Below, piece after piece: positions 26,376 to 34,156 of a stretch of 64,000 nucleotides of DNA. Position 1 is the stretch's first letter, and every line of letters begins with the position of its first letter. The translations under genes were made by a program, and so were the position numbers. The DNA comes from CAXTKD01 sp964244885 (GTDB taxonomy: Bacteria > Pseudomonadota > Alphaproteobacteria > Sphingomonadales > Sphingomonadaceae): positions 49,324-113,323 of the forward strand of contig CAXTKD010000011.1 in NCBI GenBank assembly GCA_964244885.1, in the 5' to 3' direction. Below the pieces are notes generated by a model. That model searched no databases. It worked only from the letters and a program-made list of their open reading frames with translations, and had not been told where the DNA came from.

Positions 26376-26405
26376 TTTTTACGCAGACCCGCCTTACTGT
26401 GTCAA
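26376..26405 (-). promoter_or_regulatory. Candidate sigma-70 promoter of mgsABC-gmaS
   Basis: On the minus strand TTGACA (26405-26400) is followed after 18 bp by TAAAAA (26381-26376), placing transcription start near 26369 and the mgsA start codon about 27 nt further. The -35 is a perfect consensus. A 15-bp imperfect palindrome lies just upstream at 26422-26436, where an activator could bind. Confidence 0.45.
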
Positions 26406-26421
26406 TTGAAGAGAATTAGTG

Positions 26422-26436
26422 TTTCCTGTAAAGAAA
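26422..26436. promoter_or_regulatory. 15-bp imperfect palindrome, site 1
   Basis: TTTCCTGTAAAGAAA has half-sites TTCCT and AAGAA around a three-base centre. Its centre is 24 bp upstream of the -35 of the mgs promoter candidate. It is identical at 13 of 15 positions to the site at 48008-48022 and at 10 of 15 to that at 35771-35785. The binding protein is unknown. Confidence 0.4.
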
Positions 26437-26441
26437 GATTC

Positions 26442-27671
26442 TCATGCCGCCATCCGAGTGGCGAATTCCCCCATCCGATTCAGATACCAATCGATGAACG
26501 CGACCACGAAGCGCTCCGAGTCGGGCGCGTAGGGTCCTGGGCGGTATCCCGCCCCGTTGACGCCCGCCTGGTTGTTCTCCGCCAGCGCGCGATCCTGGCG
26601 ATTGGTCTGGTCCCAGACATGGATCAGGCGGGAGACATCGTAGTCGACGCCCTCGACCGCGTCCTTGTGGACGAGGAACTTGGTCGTCACCCGGGTGTGG
26701 AGCGTGGAGACCGGCTCGACGTTGACCATCACCGCGCAGTCGCCGCTGGCGTGGCAGAAATTGGCGGGCTCGATCGCCCAGCGCAGCGAGCCGACATTGC
26801 CACCGTTGCGATCGGTCAGCCTCTTCGCGACGAGCGCCGTGCCGTCCATCGAATAGGACACCGCACCGTCGACGAACGGAATCCGGCCGACCTGCCACCA
26901 GTCGCTCTCGACCGACGGCTGATCAAGCCCGGCGGCGCGCATTTGCGCCTCGAATGCGCTCTCGCCGTCCTCGGCGAAACCCTCCCCTTCGGCGAAATCG
27001 GCGAGCGCGAAGACGTTCCTGAGTTCGGGGTGGCAGGCCTCGCAATGATTGCACTCGCGGCCGTTCTCCATCACCAGCTTCCAGTTGGCGACGTCGTCCA
27101 TCACCTCGATATGCGCCACCTTGCCATCGCGCAGGTTGTGCGGCAGCAGCGCCGGCTCCAGCGTCTTCCGGAACGCCGCGAAATCCGGCACGTCGTCGCT
27201 CAGCGCCGCGTAGATGCAGCCCGCGACGACCTCGACCCGGATGGGGATCAGGCCGTGCTCGGCGCGGTCGAAGTCGGCGCCCATGCGCGGCGCGGCGAGC
27301 AGGTGGCCGTCGAGGTCGTAGGTCCACTGGTGATAGGGGCAGACGATCCGCGGCACGCGGCCGGCGCCGTCCTGGCAGAGCTTAGAGCCACGATGCCGGC
27401 AGCTGTTGAAGAAGCCGACGATTGCGTCGCTCCGGTCTCGCAGCACGAGGATCGGGCTGCCGCCGACGGTCATCGCGATATAGGCGCCCGGCCGCGCGAG
27501 CTCGACTTCGAAGCCGACCATCGTCCAGCTGCGATGGAAGATCGCCTGCATTTCCAGCGCGAAGACCTCGTCGCTGACGTAGAAGGCCTGCGGCAGGCTG
27601 TGGCCCTTTTTCCGCGCCGCGAGCAATGGCACGATCTTCGAACGCTCCATCACATTGGCGTGCACGGTCAT
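26442..27671 (-). CDS. Rieske oxygenase alpha subunit, glycine-betaine demethylase-like (copy A1)
   Basis: This 409-residue protein has an N-terminal Rieske [2Fe-2S] domain (Cys91-x-His93, Cys111-x2-His114) and a C-terminal mononuclear iron domain with NWKLVMENGRECNHCEACHPE supplying the bridging acid and histidine ligands. The spacing and MVGFEVELARPG / CPYHQWTYDLDG segments resemble N-demethylating monooxygenases such as GbcA rather than two-subunit ring-hydroxylating dioxygenases. It lies 9 bp after the HxlR gene and upstream of the mgs operon on the same strand. No reductase is encoded nearby. It is a paralog of the enzyme at 49057-50292. Substrate is unproven; an N-methyl compound is favoured by context. 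Confidence 0.86.
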   Translation of the reverse strand: MTVHANVMERSKIVPLLAARKKGHSLPQAFYVSDEVFALEMQAIFHRSWTMVGFEVELARPGAYIAMTVGGSPILVLRDRSDAIVGFFNSCRHRGSKLCQDGAGRVPRIVCPYHQWTYDLDGHLLAAPRMGADFDRAEHGLIPIRVEVVAGCIYAALSDDVPDFAAFRKTLEPALLPHNLRDGKVAHIEVMDDVANWKLVMENGRECNHCEACHPELRNVFALADFAEGEGFAEDGESAFEAQMRAAGLDQPSVESDWWQVGRIPFVDGAVSYSMDGTALVAKRLTDRNGGNVGSLRWAIEPANFCHASGDCAVMVNVEPVSTLHTRVTTKFLVHKDAVEGVDYDVSRLIHVWDQTNRQDRALAENNQAGVNGAGYRPGPYAPDSERFVVAFIDWYLNRMGEFATRMAA

Positions 27672-27680
27672 GGGCCAGTC

Positions 27681-28055
27681 CTACTGCGCTTCCGCCGCGA
27701 ACCGCGCCCGGGCGTCCAGGATCGGGGTGAGGTTGTCCTCCGCCCAGCTGGTCAGCCGGCCGACAATCCCCGCCAGCTCCTTGCCGAGCGGTGTCACGGC
27801 GTATTCGACCGTGACCGGAACGGTTGCGATCACGGTCCGTGTTATCAACCCGTCGCGCTCCAGGTTCTTGAGAGTCTGCGACAGCATCTTTTGCGAAATA
27901 CCGCCAATCCGCCTGCGCAGGGCGTTGAAGCGCTGCGCGCCGCCGGCGAGGCTGTTGATGATCAGCATCGCCCACTTGTCGCCGATCCGGTCGAGCACCA
28001 GCCGGGCGGGGCAAAGCGGATTGAGCGTGTCGCCGCGCTCGGATGCCGGTATCAT
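27681..28055 (-). CDS. HxlR-family transcriptional regulator
   Basis: This 124-residue winged-helix protein shows the HxlR pattern: [45 protein letters not shown] and [12 protein letters not shown]. Cys15 lies where some family members sense electrophiles or thiol oxidation. It is divergent from an NAD(P)H-binding oxidoreductase gene, the usual arrangement for HxlR regulators, with a candidate palindrome between them. It is followed closely by the Rieske gene on the same strand, so it may affect both directions. Confidence 0.9.
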   Translation of the reverse strand: MIPASERGDTLNPLCPARLVLDRIGDKWAMLIINSLAGGAQRFNALRRRIGGISQKMLSQTLKNLERDGLITRTVIATVPVTVEYAVTPLGKELAGIVGRLTSWAEDNLTPILDARARFAAEAQ

Positions 28056-28113
28056 CGTGGTATCTCCAAGGTTATCAGGTGGCGCGACGGTGCGTTCTTG
28101 TCATCCAGATTTC

Positions 28114-28131
28114 GATACGACATCTGGTATC
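28114..28131. promoter_or_regulatory. Candidate HxlR operator
   Basis: GATAC-N8-GTATC forms an exact inverted repeat in the 105-bp gap between the divergent HxlR and oxidoreductase genes, 30 bp before the latter's start. HxlR proteins bind short inverted repeats in such gaps. Two further GTATC-like half-sites lie nearer the HxlR gene. Confidence 0.45.
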
Positions 28132-28160
28132 CATTCGTCACCAAGCAAGGATTTCGTTTG

Positions 28161-28772
28161 ATGAAAGTTGCTCTCCTCGGCGCCACTGGACGCGGCGGCT
28201 CGTGCATCCTCGACGAGCTCGTGTCGCGCGGTCATCAGGTGACCGCTGTCGCCCGCAACGTCGACAAGCTCGGCGGGCGCGACGGCGTCACCGCGAAGCA
28301 GGGCGACGTCGCCGACAGCGCCGGCCTCGTGGCGCTCCTGCGCGGTCACGACGCGGCGATCAGCGCGGTCCATTTCCTGCCGACCGACGCGAAGGCGCTG
28401 ATCGATTCGGTCAAGGCGTCGGGTGTGCCGCGCTTCCTGGTGATGGGCGGTGCTGCGAGCCTGCAGACGGCGGACGGCGGCAAGCTGATCGACAGCCCCC
28501 ATTTCCCGCCCGAGTATGAGCCCGAGGCGCGCGCCGCCATGGCCTTCCTGACGCTGCTGAAGGACGAGACGGAGCTCGACTGGACCTTCCTGTCCCCCGC
28601 CGCGCTGATCGAGCCCGGCGAGCGCACCGGCAAGTTCCGGGTCGGCGGCGATCAGTTGCTGACTGACGCCCAGGGCAACAGCCGCATCAGCTTCGCGGAC
28701 TATGCGATCGCGCTCGTCGACGAGCTGGAGACGAACGCGCACTCGCGCAAGCGCTTCAGCGTCGCCTACTAG
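28161..28772 (+). CDS. NAD(P)H-binding atypical short-chain oxidoreductase
   Basis: This 203-residue protein has the NmrA/NAD(P)H-binding fold: KVALLGATGRGGSCILDEL at the N-terminus (GxTGxxG cofactor loop) and ASGVPRFLVMGGAASL in the middle. It lacks a clear Tyr-x3-Lys catalytic pair, so it may be a quinone or flavin reductase-type enzyme or a redox sensor. ATG at 28161 begins 12 bp after a weak AAGGA site. It is probably controlled by the divergent HxlR regulator. The aldolase gene starts 4 bp after its stop and is likely co-transcribed. Confidence 0.85.
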   Translation: MKVALLGATGRGGSCILDELVSRGHQVTAVARNVDKLGGRDGVTAKQGDVADSAGLVALLRGHDAAISAVHFLPTDAKALIDSVKASGVPRFLVMGGAASLQTADGGKLIDSPHFPPEYEPEARAAMAFLTLLKDETELDWTFLSPAALIEPGERTGKFRVGGDQLLTDAQGNSRISFADYAIALVDELETNAHSRKRFSVAY

Positions 28773-28776
28773 GTCG

Positions 28777-29565
28777 ATGGCGGCGGCGACCGGCCCGGCC
28801 GACACCCTGCGCGCCCGGCTCCGCGAACCGGGGCTGCTGCTCGCCTGGTTCTGCATGGGATCGGTGCCGCTGATCGAGATTGGCGCGGCGCGCGGCTTCG
28901 ACGCGGCGGTGATCGACCTTCAGCACGGCCTGTGGGACCGGCTCTCGACGCATCTCGCGGTCAGCGCGCTCGGCGACGTGCCGATGATCGCGCGCGTCGC
29001 GGCCAACACCGCGGCGGCGATCGGCGAGGCGCTCGACAGCGGCGCGGCAGGGGTGCTGGTGCCGCTGGTGGAGACCGCCGAACAGGCGCGGGCGGCGGTG
29101 GCGGCGGCGAACTTCCCGCCCGCCGGTATCCGCTCTGGCGGCGGGGTGCGGCCGCTCGCCGACGGCTTCGCTGGCTATGTCGAGCGCCATTCCCGCCCGC
29201 TGGTCGGAATCATGATCGAGACGGCGCGCGGCGTCGCCGAGGCGGCGGCGATCGCCGCGACGCCCGGCCTCGACCTGGTGCTCATCGGCACCGGCGACCT
29301 GGCGCTGTCGGTCGGCTGCTTTCCCGCCGTCGACGAGCGCCTGGAGCAGGCCTGCCAGGCGATCCGCGCGGCCTGCCTCGCGGCGGACGTGCCGTGCGGC
29401 ATCTTCACCACCACCGCCGAGGCGGCGCGCCGCCGGCTCGACGAGGGCTTCGCCGCGAGCGTCGCCGCCAACGACATCGGCGTCGTCGCGCAGGGTTTCG
29501 CGGCGGCAAGCGCCGCCGCCCGGAGCGGGGCGACGCCGGACGCTCAAACGCGGGGGAGTAGCTAA
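28777..29565 (+). CDS. HpcH/HpaI-family class II aldolase
   Basis: This 262-residue protein belongs to the HpcH/HpaI aldolase/citrate lyase family, which splits or joins hydroxy-oxo acids to release pyruvate. Family marks are FDAAVIDLQHGLWD, GVLVPLVETAEQARAAV, IMIETARGVAEA (metal-ligand Glu) and LVLIGTGDLALSVG (metal-ligand Asp). It follows the oxidoreductase gene with a 4-bp gap and converges on the DMGDH-like gene. Substrate is not evident; an aldol product of demethylation or aromatic breakdown is possible. Confidence 0.85.
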   Translation: MAAATGPADTLRARLREPGLLLAWFCMGSVPLIEIGAARGFDAAVIDLQHGLWDRLSTHLAVSALGDVPMIARVAANTAAAIGEALDSGAAGVLVPLVETAEQARAAVAAANFPPAGIRSGGGVRPLADGFAGYVERHSRPLVGIMIETARGVAEAAAIAATPGLDLVLIGTGDLALSVGCFPAVDERLEQACQAIRAACLAADVPCGIFTTTAEAARRRLDEGFAASVAANDIGVVAQGFAAASAAARSGATPDAQTRGSS

Positions 29566-29579
29566 AGCCCCCTTCAGCG

Positions 29580-31979
29580 TCAGCCCGCGTCCTTCGGGAA
29601 GGGGATCGGCACCACCCGCGCCGGGCAGCGCTCGCCGAGCACGGTCACTTCGAGCTTCGCTCCGTCGGCGAGGCCGGCTTCGTCGAGGAACGCCATTGCC
29701 ATCGCGTAGCCGACGGTGTGGCCGTAGGCGCCCGAGCTGGTGTAGCCGACATAGGCGTCGCCCGCCCACACCGGCTCGTCGCCGACCGGGTCGGCGGCCT
29801 TGGTCTCGACGCGGAGGCCGGCGAGCCGGTATTTCGGCGTTTCGGCGAGCGACGCCAGCGCACCCGCGCGGCCGATGTAGTCGTCGCGCCCGGCATCGAG
29901 CAGATAGTCGTAGCCGCATTCTGCGACCGTGTGGTCCTGCGAGATTTCGCGCAGCGTCGCGCCGGGGGAATGCTCCATCGCCAGGCTGCCGAGCGCGCGG
30001 ATGCCGATGTCGCGGATGCCGAATTCAGCGCCCGCCGCCATGACCTGCTCGTAGAGGCCGTAGAGATAGGCGGACGGCGTATAGAGCTCGAAGCCGCGCT
30101 CGCCGGTGCTGTTCGAGGCGAGGACGTGGCACGGCGCATAGCCGACCACCGTATCGGTTGTCTCGGTTGCCGACAGCGCGCTGCCGATCCGGTAGTGCGT
30201 GGTGAGCGCATCGAGCAGCGCCGGCGCGTTCGGCCCGATCACGTACAGCCCGCCGAGCTGCTCCGACACATTGTCGATCGTCACTGCCAGGCCGGCGGAA
30301 TGCTGGCCGAACCAGCGCAGGTAGATCGCCTGCATGTAGACGGCGGCGGTCAGCAGCCAGCGGCCGTCCTTCAGCCGGGTGACGGTCAGGTCGCCGAGCA
30401 TCTTGCCGGTCGCCGCCAGCATCAGGGCGGAGGCCGACCGACCCGGTTGTGGCAGCGGCGAGGCGATGACCTTGCGCAGGAACGCCTCGGCGTCCGGCCC
30501 GTGGACGAGGAATTTCGAGCCCGACGAGATATCGACGACGCCGACGCTGGCGCGCACCGCGCGGGCCTCGCCGCCGATGATCGAGAAGGCGTTCGAGCGG
30601 CCGAAGGTCGGGATTTCCTTGAACCCCTCGCCCACAGGCGCGAAATAAGCGGGGCCTTCGTAGCCGTAGCTGCTGATGAACTCCGCGCCCTTGGCCTTGT
30701 GAACCGGATAGAGCGGCGAGGTCTTGAGCGGGCGGCCGACCGGCCACACCTCGTTGGGATAGGGCACGTCAAAACGCCGGCCGTAGAATTCGCGGGCGCG
30801 GGCGACGACCACCGGCTCGGGCAGCTTGGGGTCGAAGCGCGCGACGTCCATGCCGAAGACGTCGATCGTCGGCTGGCCGTCGATGATCCATTCGGCGAGC
30901 GAGCGGCCGACACCGCCGCCCTGGACGAAGCCCGCCATGACACCGCACGCCACCCAGAAGTTCGGCAGGCCAGCGATCGGCCCGACCAGCGGGTTGCCGT
31001 CGGGTGAGAAGGTGAAGGGGCCGTTGACGATGCGCTTGATGCCCGCGCGCTCGATCGCCGGGAAGCGCTTGAAGCCGCGCGCCAGCTCGTCGCCGATCCG
31101 GTCGAGATCGGGGATCAGCAGCTCGTCCTCGGCATAGTCCCACGGCGTGCCTTCGACCGCCCAGGGCGTCGCCTTGGCCTCGTAGACGCCGAGCAGCATG
31201 CCGCCGCGCTCCTGCCGCATGTAGAGCCCGCCATCCAGATCGGCGACCGCCGGCAGCTCGGGCAGGCCCTGGAGCTCGGGCAGGTCCTCGGTGATCAGGT
31301 AATGATGCTCCATCGGCACCAGCGGCAGCTCGACTCCGGCCATCCGGCCGACCTCGCGCGCCCACAGGCCCGCCGCGTTGACGACATGCTCGGCGACGAT
31401 CGTGCCCTTGTCGGTGCGCACTTCCCACTCGCCGCTCGGTCGGCGCGACAGCCCCTCGACCTTGGTATGCTTGTAGATCGTCGCGCCGGCCTTGCGCGCC
31501 GCGATCGCATAGGCGTTGGTCGCGCTCGACGGGTCGATATAGCCCTCGATCGGGTCCCAGATCGCGCCGATCACCTCGGACACGTCCATGATCGGCACGC
31601 GCCGCTTGATCTCCTCCGGCCCGACCAGTTCGGATTCGAGGCCGAGCACGCGGTGCCGGGTATATTCGGCGAGCAGCGAGTTCCACCGCGCCTCGGTCGC
31701 CGCGACCAGCAGGCCGCCGACGTAATGCGCGCCGGTGTCCTGCCCCGACAGCTCCTCGATCTCCTTGTAGATGCCGCAGGTGTAGGCCTGCAGTCGGGAG
31801 ATGTTGGCGTTGCCGTTGACGGTGTGGAAGCCGCCGGCGGCGTGCCAGGTCGATCCTGCCGTCAGCTCCTTGCGCTCCAGCAGAACGACATCGGTCCAGC
31901 CCTGCTTGGTCAGGTGATAGAGGACGCTGCAGCCGATCACGCCGCCGCCGATCACGACTACTCTGGCATGGTCTTGCAT
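29580..31979 (-). CDS. Dimethylglycine/sarcosine dehydrogenase-like flavoprotein
   Basis: This 799-residue fusion has an N-terminal DAO-type FAD domain (VVVIGGGVIGCSVLYHL, residues 6-22) and a C-terminal GcvT-like folate-binding half (from about 430). The GSTWHAAGG loop near residue 45 contains the histidine that carries covalent FAD in dimethylglycine dehydrogenases. Such enzymes oxidise an N-methyl group and pass the one-carbon unit to tetrahydrofolate or release formaldehyde. ATG at 31979 follows AAAGGAGCC. It is a single gene between convergent and co-directional catabolic genes, and would follow a Rieske demethylase acting on a trimethylated amine. Confidence 0.88.
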   Translation of the reverse strand: MQDHARVVVIGGGVIGCSVLYHLTKQGWTDVVLLERKELTAGSTWHAAGGFHTVNGNANISRLQAYTCGIYKEIEELSGQDTGAHYVGGLLVAATEARWNSLLAEYTRHRVLGLESELVGPEEIKRRVPIMDVSEVIGAIWDPIEGYIDPSSATNAYAIAARKAGATIYKHTKVEGLSRRPSGEWEVRTDKGTIVAEHVVNAAGLWAREVGRMAGVELPLVPMEHHYLITEDLPELQGLPELPAVADLDGGLYMRQERGGMLLGVYEAKATPWAVEGTPWDYAEDELLIPDLDRIGDELARGFKRFPAIERAGIKRIVNGPFTFSPDGNPLVGPIAGLPNFWVACGVMAGFVQGGGVGRSLAEWIIDGQPTIDVFGMDVARFDPKLPEPVVVARAREFYGRRFDVPYPNEVWPVGRPLKTSPLYPVHKAKGAEFISSYGYEGPAYFAPVGEGFKEIPTFGRSNAFSIIGGEARAVRASVGVVDISSGSKFLVHGPDAEAFLRKVIASPLPQPGRSASALMLAATGKMLGDLTVTRLKDGRWLLTAAVYMQAIYLRWFGQHSAGLAVTIDNVSEQLGGLYVIGPNAPALLDALTTHYRIGSALSATETTDTVVGYAPCHVLASNSTGERGFELYTPSAYLYGLYEQVMAAGAEFGIRDIGIRALGSLAMEHSPGATLREISQDHTVAECGYDYLLDAGRDDYIGRAGALASLAETPKYRLAGLRVETKAADPVGDEPVWAGDAYVGYTSSGAYGHTVGYAMAMAFLDEAGLADGAKLEVTVLGERCPARVVPIPFPKDAG

Positions 31980-32079
31980 TCTGGCTCCTTTGACTAAGTT
32001 GTCAGGTAGAGCGTTTCGGGGCGCGCCGGTCTTGCTTCGTCGTGCCACGCCGCTGGCCGCGGAGGGACAAAATAGCTGG

Positions 32080-33204
32080 CTAGAAGGGCCGCGCGATATC
32101 CTGCACGCTGCGGTGTCCGGTCATGCCCAGGCCCTGGACGAGCTCGGCCCGCATCGTGGCGAGGAAGTCGACGACGCCCTGTTCGCCTTCCGCCGCCAGC
32201 GCCGCCACCCACGCCCGGCCGAGGAAGATGCCGTCGGCGCCGAGCGTCAGCATCTTCAGCACGTCGAGCCCCGACCGCACGCCGCCGTCGACGAACACCG
32301 TGCAGCGGCCGGCGACGCGGGCCGCGACGGGCGGCAGCGCGTCGACGGTCGCCAGGGCGCTGTCGAGCTGCCGCCCGCCGTGATTGGAGACCACGATCGC
32401 GTCGGCGCCGACGGCGACCGCGTCCTCGGCGTCGTCGGGATCGAGGATGCCCTTGATCACCAGCGGCTTCGTCCATTGCTCGCGAATCCACGCCACGTCG
32501 CGCCACGTCGTCGAAGGATCGATATTCTCCGCGGTCCAATGGTGGGTGTCCTGCGGAATCTGGTGCGCGTCGAGATAGCGCTGGATGTTGCCGAGGCCGT
32601 GCGGCCGGCCGCGCAACCCAACGTCCCAGCTCCACGCCGGTCGCGCCGCCGCCTGGAGGAAGCGCATCGCGCCGCCGCGCAGCCCGCCCGGCGCGAACAA
32701 GCCGGTGCGATAATCCCGGTAGCGGGTGCCCGGTACCGACAGGTCGACGTTGAAGACGAGCGCCGAGCAGTATCGCCCCGCCTCCTCCAACGTCTCGCGG
32801 ATGAAGCCGCGATCCTTGAACATGTTGATCTGGAACCAGAACGGTGACTGCAGGCTGTCGCCGACCTCGGCGATCGGGCACAGCGAATAGGTCGACATGC
32901 AATAGGGAATATGGCTCCGGCGCGCGGCGCGCGCCGCCTGGATCTCACCCCGCCGCACCGTCATCCCGGCCAGCCCGACCGGGCTCAGCACCACCGGCAT
33001 CGCGCACGGCTCGCCGAGCAGGCCGACCTCGGTCGAAATCTCCGACATGTCGCGCATGACGCGCTGCCGCAGGGTGATCTGGGCGAGGCGCTCCCGGTTG
33101 GACCGCAGCGTGATCTCGTCGAACGTGCCGCCGTTGATATATTCGTACAGGAAATGCGGCAGGCGGCGGCGGCTGAGCCGCAGATAGTCTTCGAACTGCT
33201 TCAT
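32080..33204 (-). CDS. FMN-dependent 2-hydroxyacid dehydrogenase (copy 1)
   Basis: This 374-residue TIM-barrel flavoenzyme belongs to the LldD/mandelate dehydrogenase/glycolate oxidase family and oxidises an L-2-hydroxyacid to a 2-oxoacid. It shows RRRLPHFLYEYINGG, the FMN segment VVLSPVGLAGM, VIKGILDPDDAEDAV and the active-site block VSNHGGRQLDSA with the catalytic histidine. No signal peptide is seen; the family may be membrane-associated through a loop. ATG at 33204 is preferred to an in-frame start 15 codons upstream. A paralog lies at 51487-52656. The nearby ThDP enzyme could act on its oxoacid product. Confidence 0.9.
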   Translation of the reverse strand: MKQFEDYLRLSRRRLPHFLYEYINGGTFDEITLRSNRERLAQITLRQRVMRDMSEISTEVGLLGEPCAMPVVLSPVGLAGMTVRRGEIQAARAARRSHIPYCMSTYSLCPIAEVGDSLQSPFWFQINMFKDRGFIRETLEEAGRYCSALVFNVDLSVPGTRYRDYRTGLFAPGGLRGGAMRFLQAAARPAWSWDVGLRGRPHGLGNIQRYLDAHQIPQDTHHWTAENIDPSTTWRDVAWIREQWTKPLVIKGILDPDDAEDAVAVGADAIVVSNHGGRQLDSALATVDALPPVAARVAGRCTVFVDGGVRSGLDVLKMLTLGADGIFLGRAWVAALAAEGEQGVVDFLATMRAELVQGLGMTGHRSVQDIARPF

Positions 33205-33413
33205 GACCGACCTTCGATTCCCAGGCGCGGCCGAGCGCGATGTAGCCAAACCGGCTCGCCCGTGAGCCAGCCGCGGCGCGGCCCCCTGCTATTGTCGTCT
33301 ATTGACGGACGCCTCGGGCGCGCAAGGCAATTTTCGCGCTTCTCCCCGGCGTGTCGCGCAGCAACAATCCGCATTGGCACGGCGCGCCAAAACCGCGGGC
33401 GTTCCCCCGCGTC

Positions 33414-34070
33414 CTAAGTCGACCCGCGCGGATAGATGATGATCGACAGGTAGCGAATCGGATGCTGGAGCAGCTGCTCCGGCCCATGCTGCGCATTCGA
33501 ATCGAACATCATCGTATCGCCCGGGCGCAGCAGATAGACCTCGCCGCCGTGGCGATAGCTGACCTCGCCCTCCAGCATGTAAAGCAATTCGACGCCCTGG
33601 TGGCTGAAGCTGGCATGCGGCTGCGCGGTTTCACTGAGCGTGATGAGATAGGGCTCGACCACGACGTCGCCACGCAGCAAATGGCCGAGTAGCTGGTAGA
33701 TGTGCCCGGCCTTGGTGCCGCGCCGCTCGATGTTGACCCCCTGGCCAGACCGCACGAACGAGCAGTCCTGCCGCTCCTCCACCGAGGCGAACAGCGACGA
33801 GATCGGCACGGAAAGCGCGCCGGCCAGCGCCTGCATGGTCTTCAGCGACGGCGAGATCTGGCCGTTCTCGATCTTCGACATCATGCCGAGAGAGATGCCG
33901 GACGCGCTGGCGAGATCGGAGACGGAAAGATCGAGCCGGCGCCGCAGGAGACGGATCTGAAGACCGAGCGCTCGCTCGAGCGTGCGGTGCTCCAGCACCG
34001 GCGCGCTGGAGCCGGTCCGATAGTCCTCGGGATCGCCGCCGCTTCGCTGCTGAGTCTGGTTGGTCAACAT
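33414..34070 (-). CDS. XRE-family regulator with C-terminal cupin domain
   Basis: This 218-residue regulator has an N-terminal helix-turn-helix (about 35-90: LRRRLDLSVSDLASASGISLGMMSKIENG) and a cupin effector domain (about 130-215: LLYMLEGEVSYRHGG, LLRPGDTMMFDSNAQHGPE). Similar proteins govern amine, polyamine or amino-acid catabolism. ATG at 34070 is preferred because purine-rich GAGGGG precedes it; an in-frame start 20 codons upstream lacks support. It lies between the FMN dehydrogenase and ThDP genes on the same strand and probably controls them. Confidence 0.88.
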   Translation of the reverse strand: MLTNQTQQRSGGDPEDYRTGSSAPVLEHRTLERALGLQIRLLRRRLDLSVSDLASASGISLGMMSKIENGQISPSLKTMQALAGALSVPISSLFASVEERQDCSFVRSGQGVNIERRGTKAGHIYQLLGHLLRGDVVVEPYLITLSETAQPHASFSHQGVELLYMLEGEVSYRHGGEVYLLRPGDTMMFDSNAQHGPEQLLQHPIRYLSIIIYPRGST

Positions 34071-34101
34071 CCGCCCCTCGCGCGCCTCCCCTCCGCCTCG
34101 A

Positions 34102-34130
34102 CTTAGCATCCGCCGCGCAATGTCCGTCAA
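34102..34130 (-). promoter_or_regulatory. Candidate promoter of the XRE-cupin gene
   Basis: On the minus strand TTGACG (34130-34125) is followed after 17 bp by GCTAAG (34107-34102). The 9-mer TTGACGGAC covering the -35 recurs at 33302-33310, upstream of the FMN dehydrogenase gene and in the opposite orientation, so it might also be part of a regulator site. Confidence 0.35.
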
Positions 34131-34141
34131 CTGTTTCGGCG

Positions 34142-34156
34142 CCCGCTATCAGCGGG
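34142..34156. other. Hairpin overlapping the ThDP gene stop
   Basis: CCCGCT-ATC-AGCGGG forms a 6-bp perfect stem with a 3-nt loop that spans the stop codon of the ThDP enzyme gene. No T-tract follows on the minus strand, so it is not a typical terminator. It could slow degradation of the transcript or reduce read-through into the XRE gene. Confidence 0.35.
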
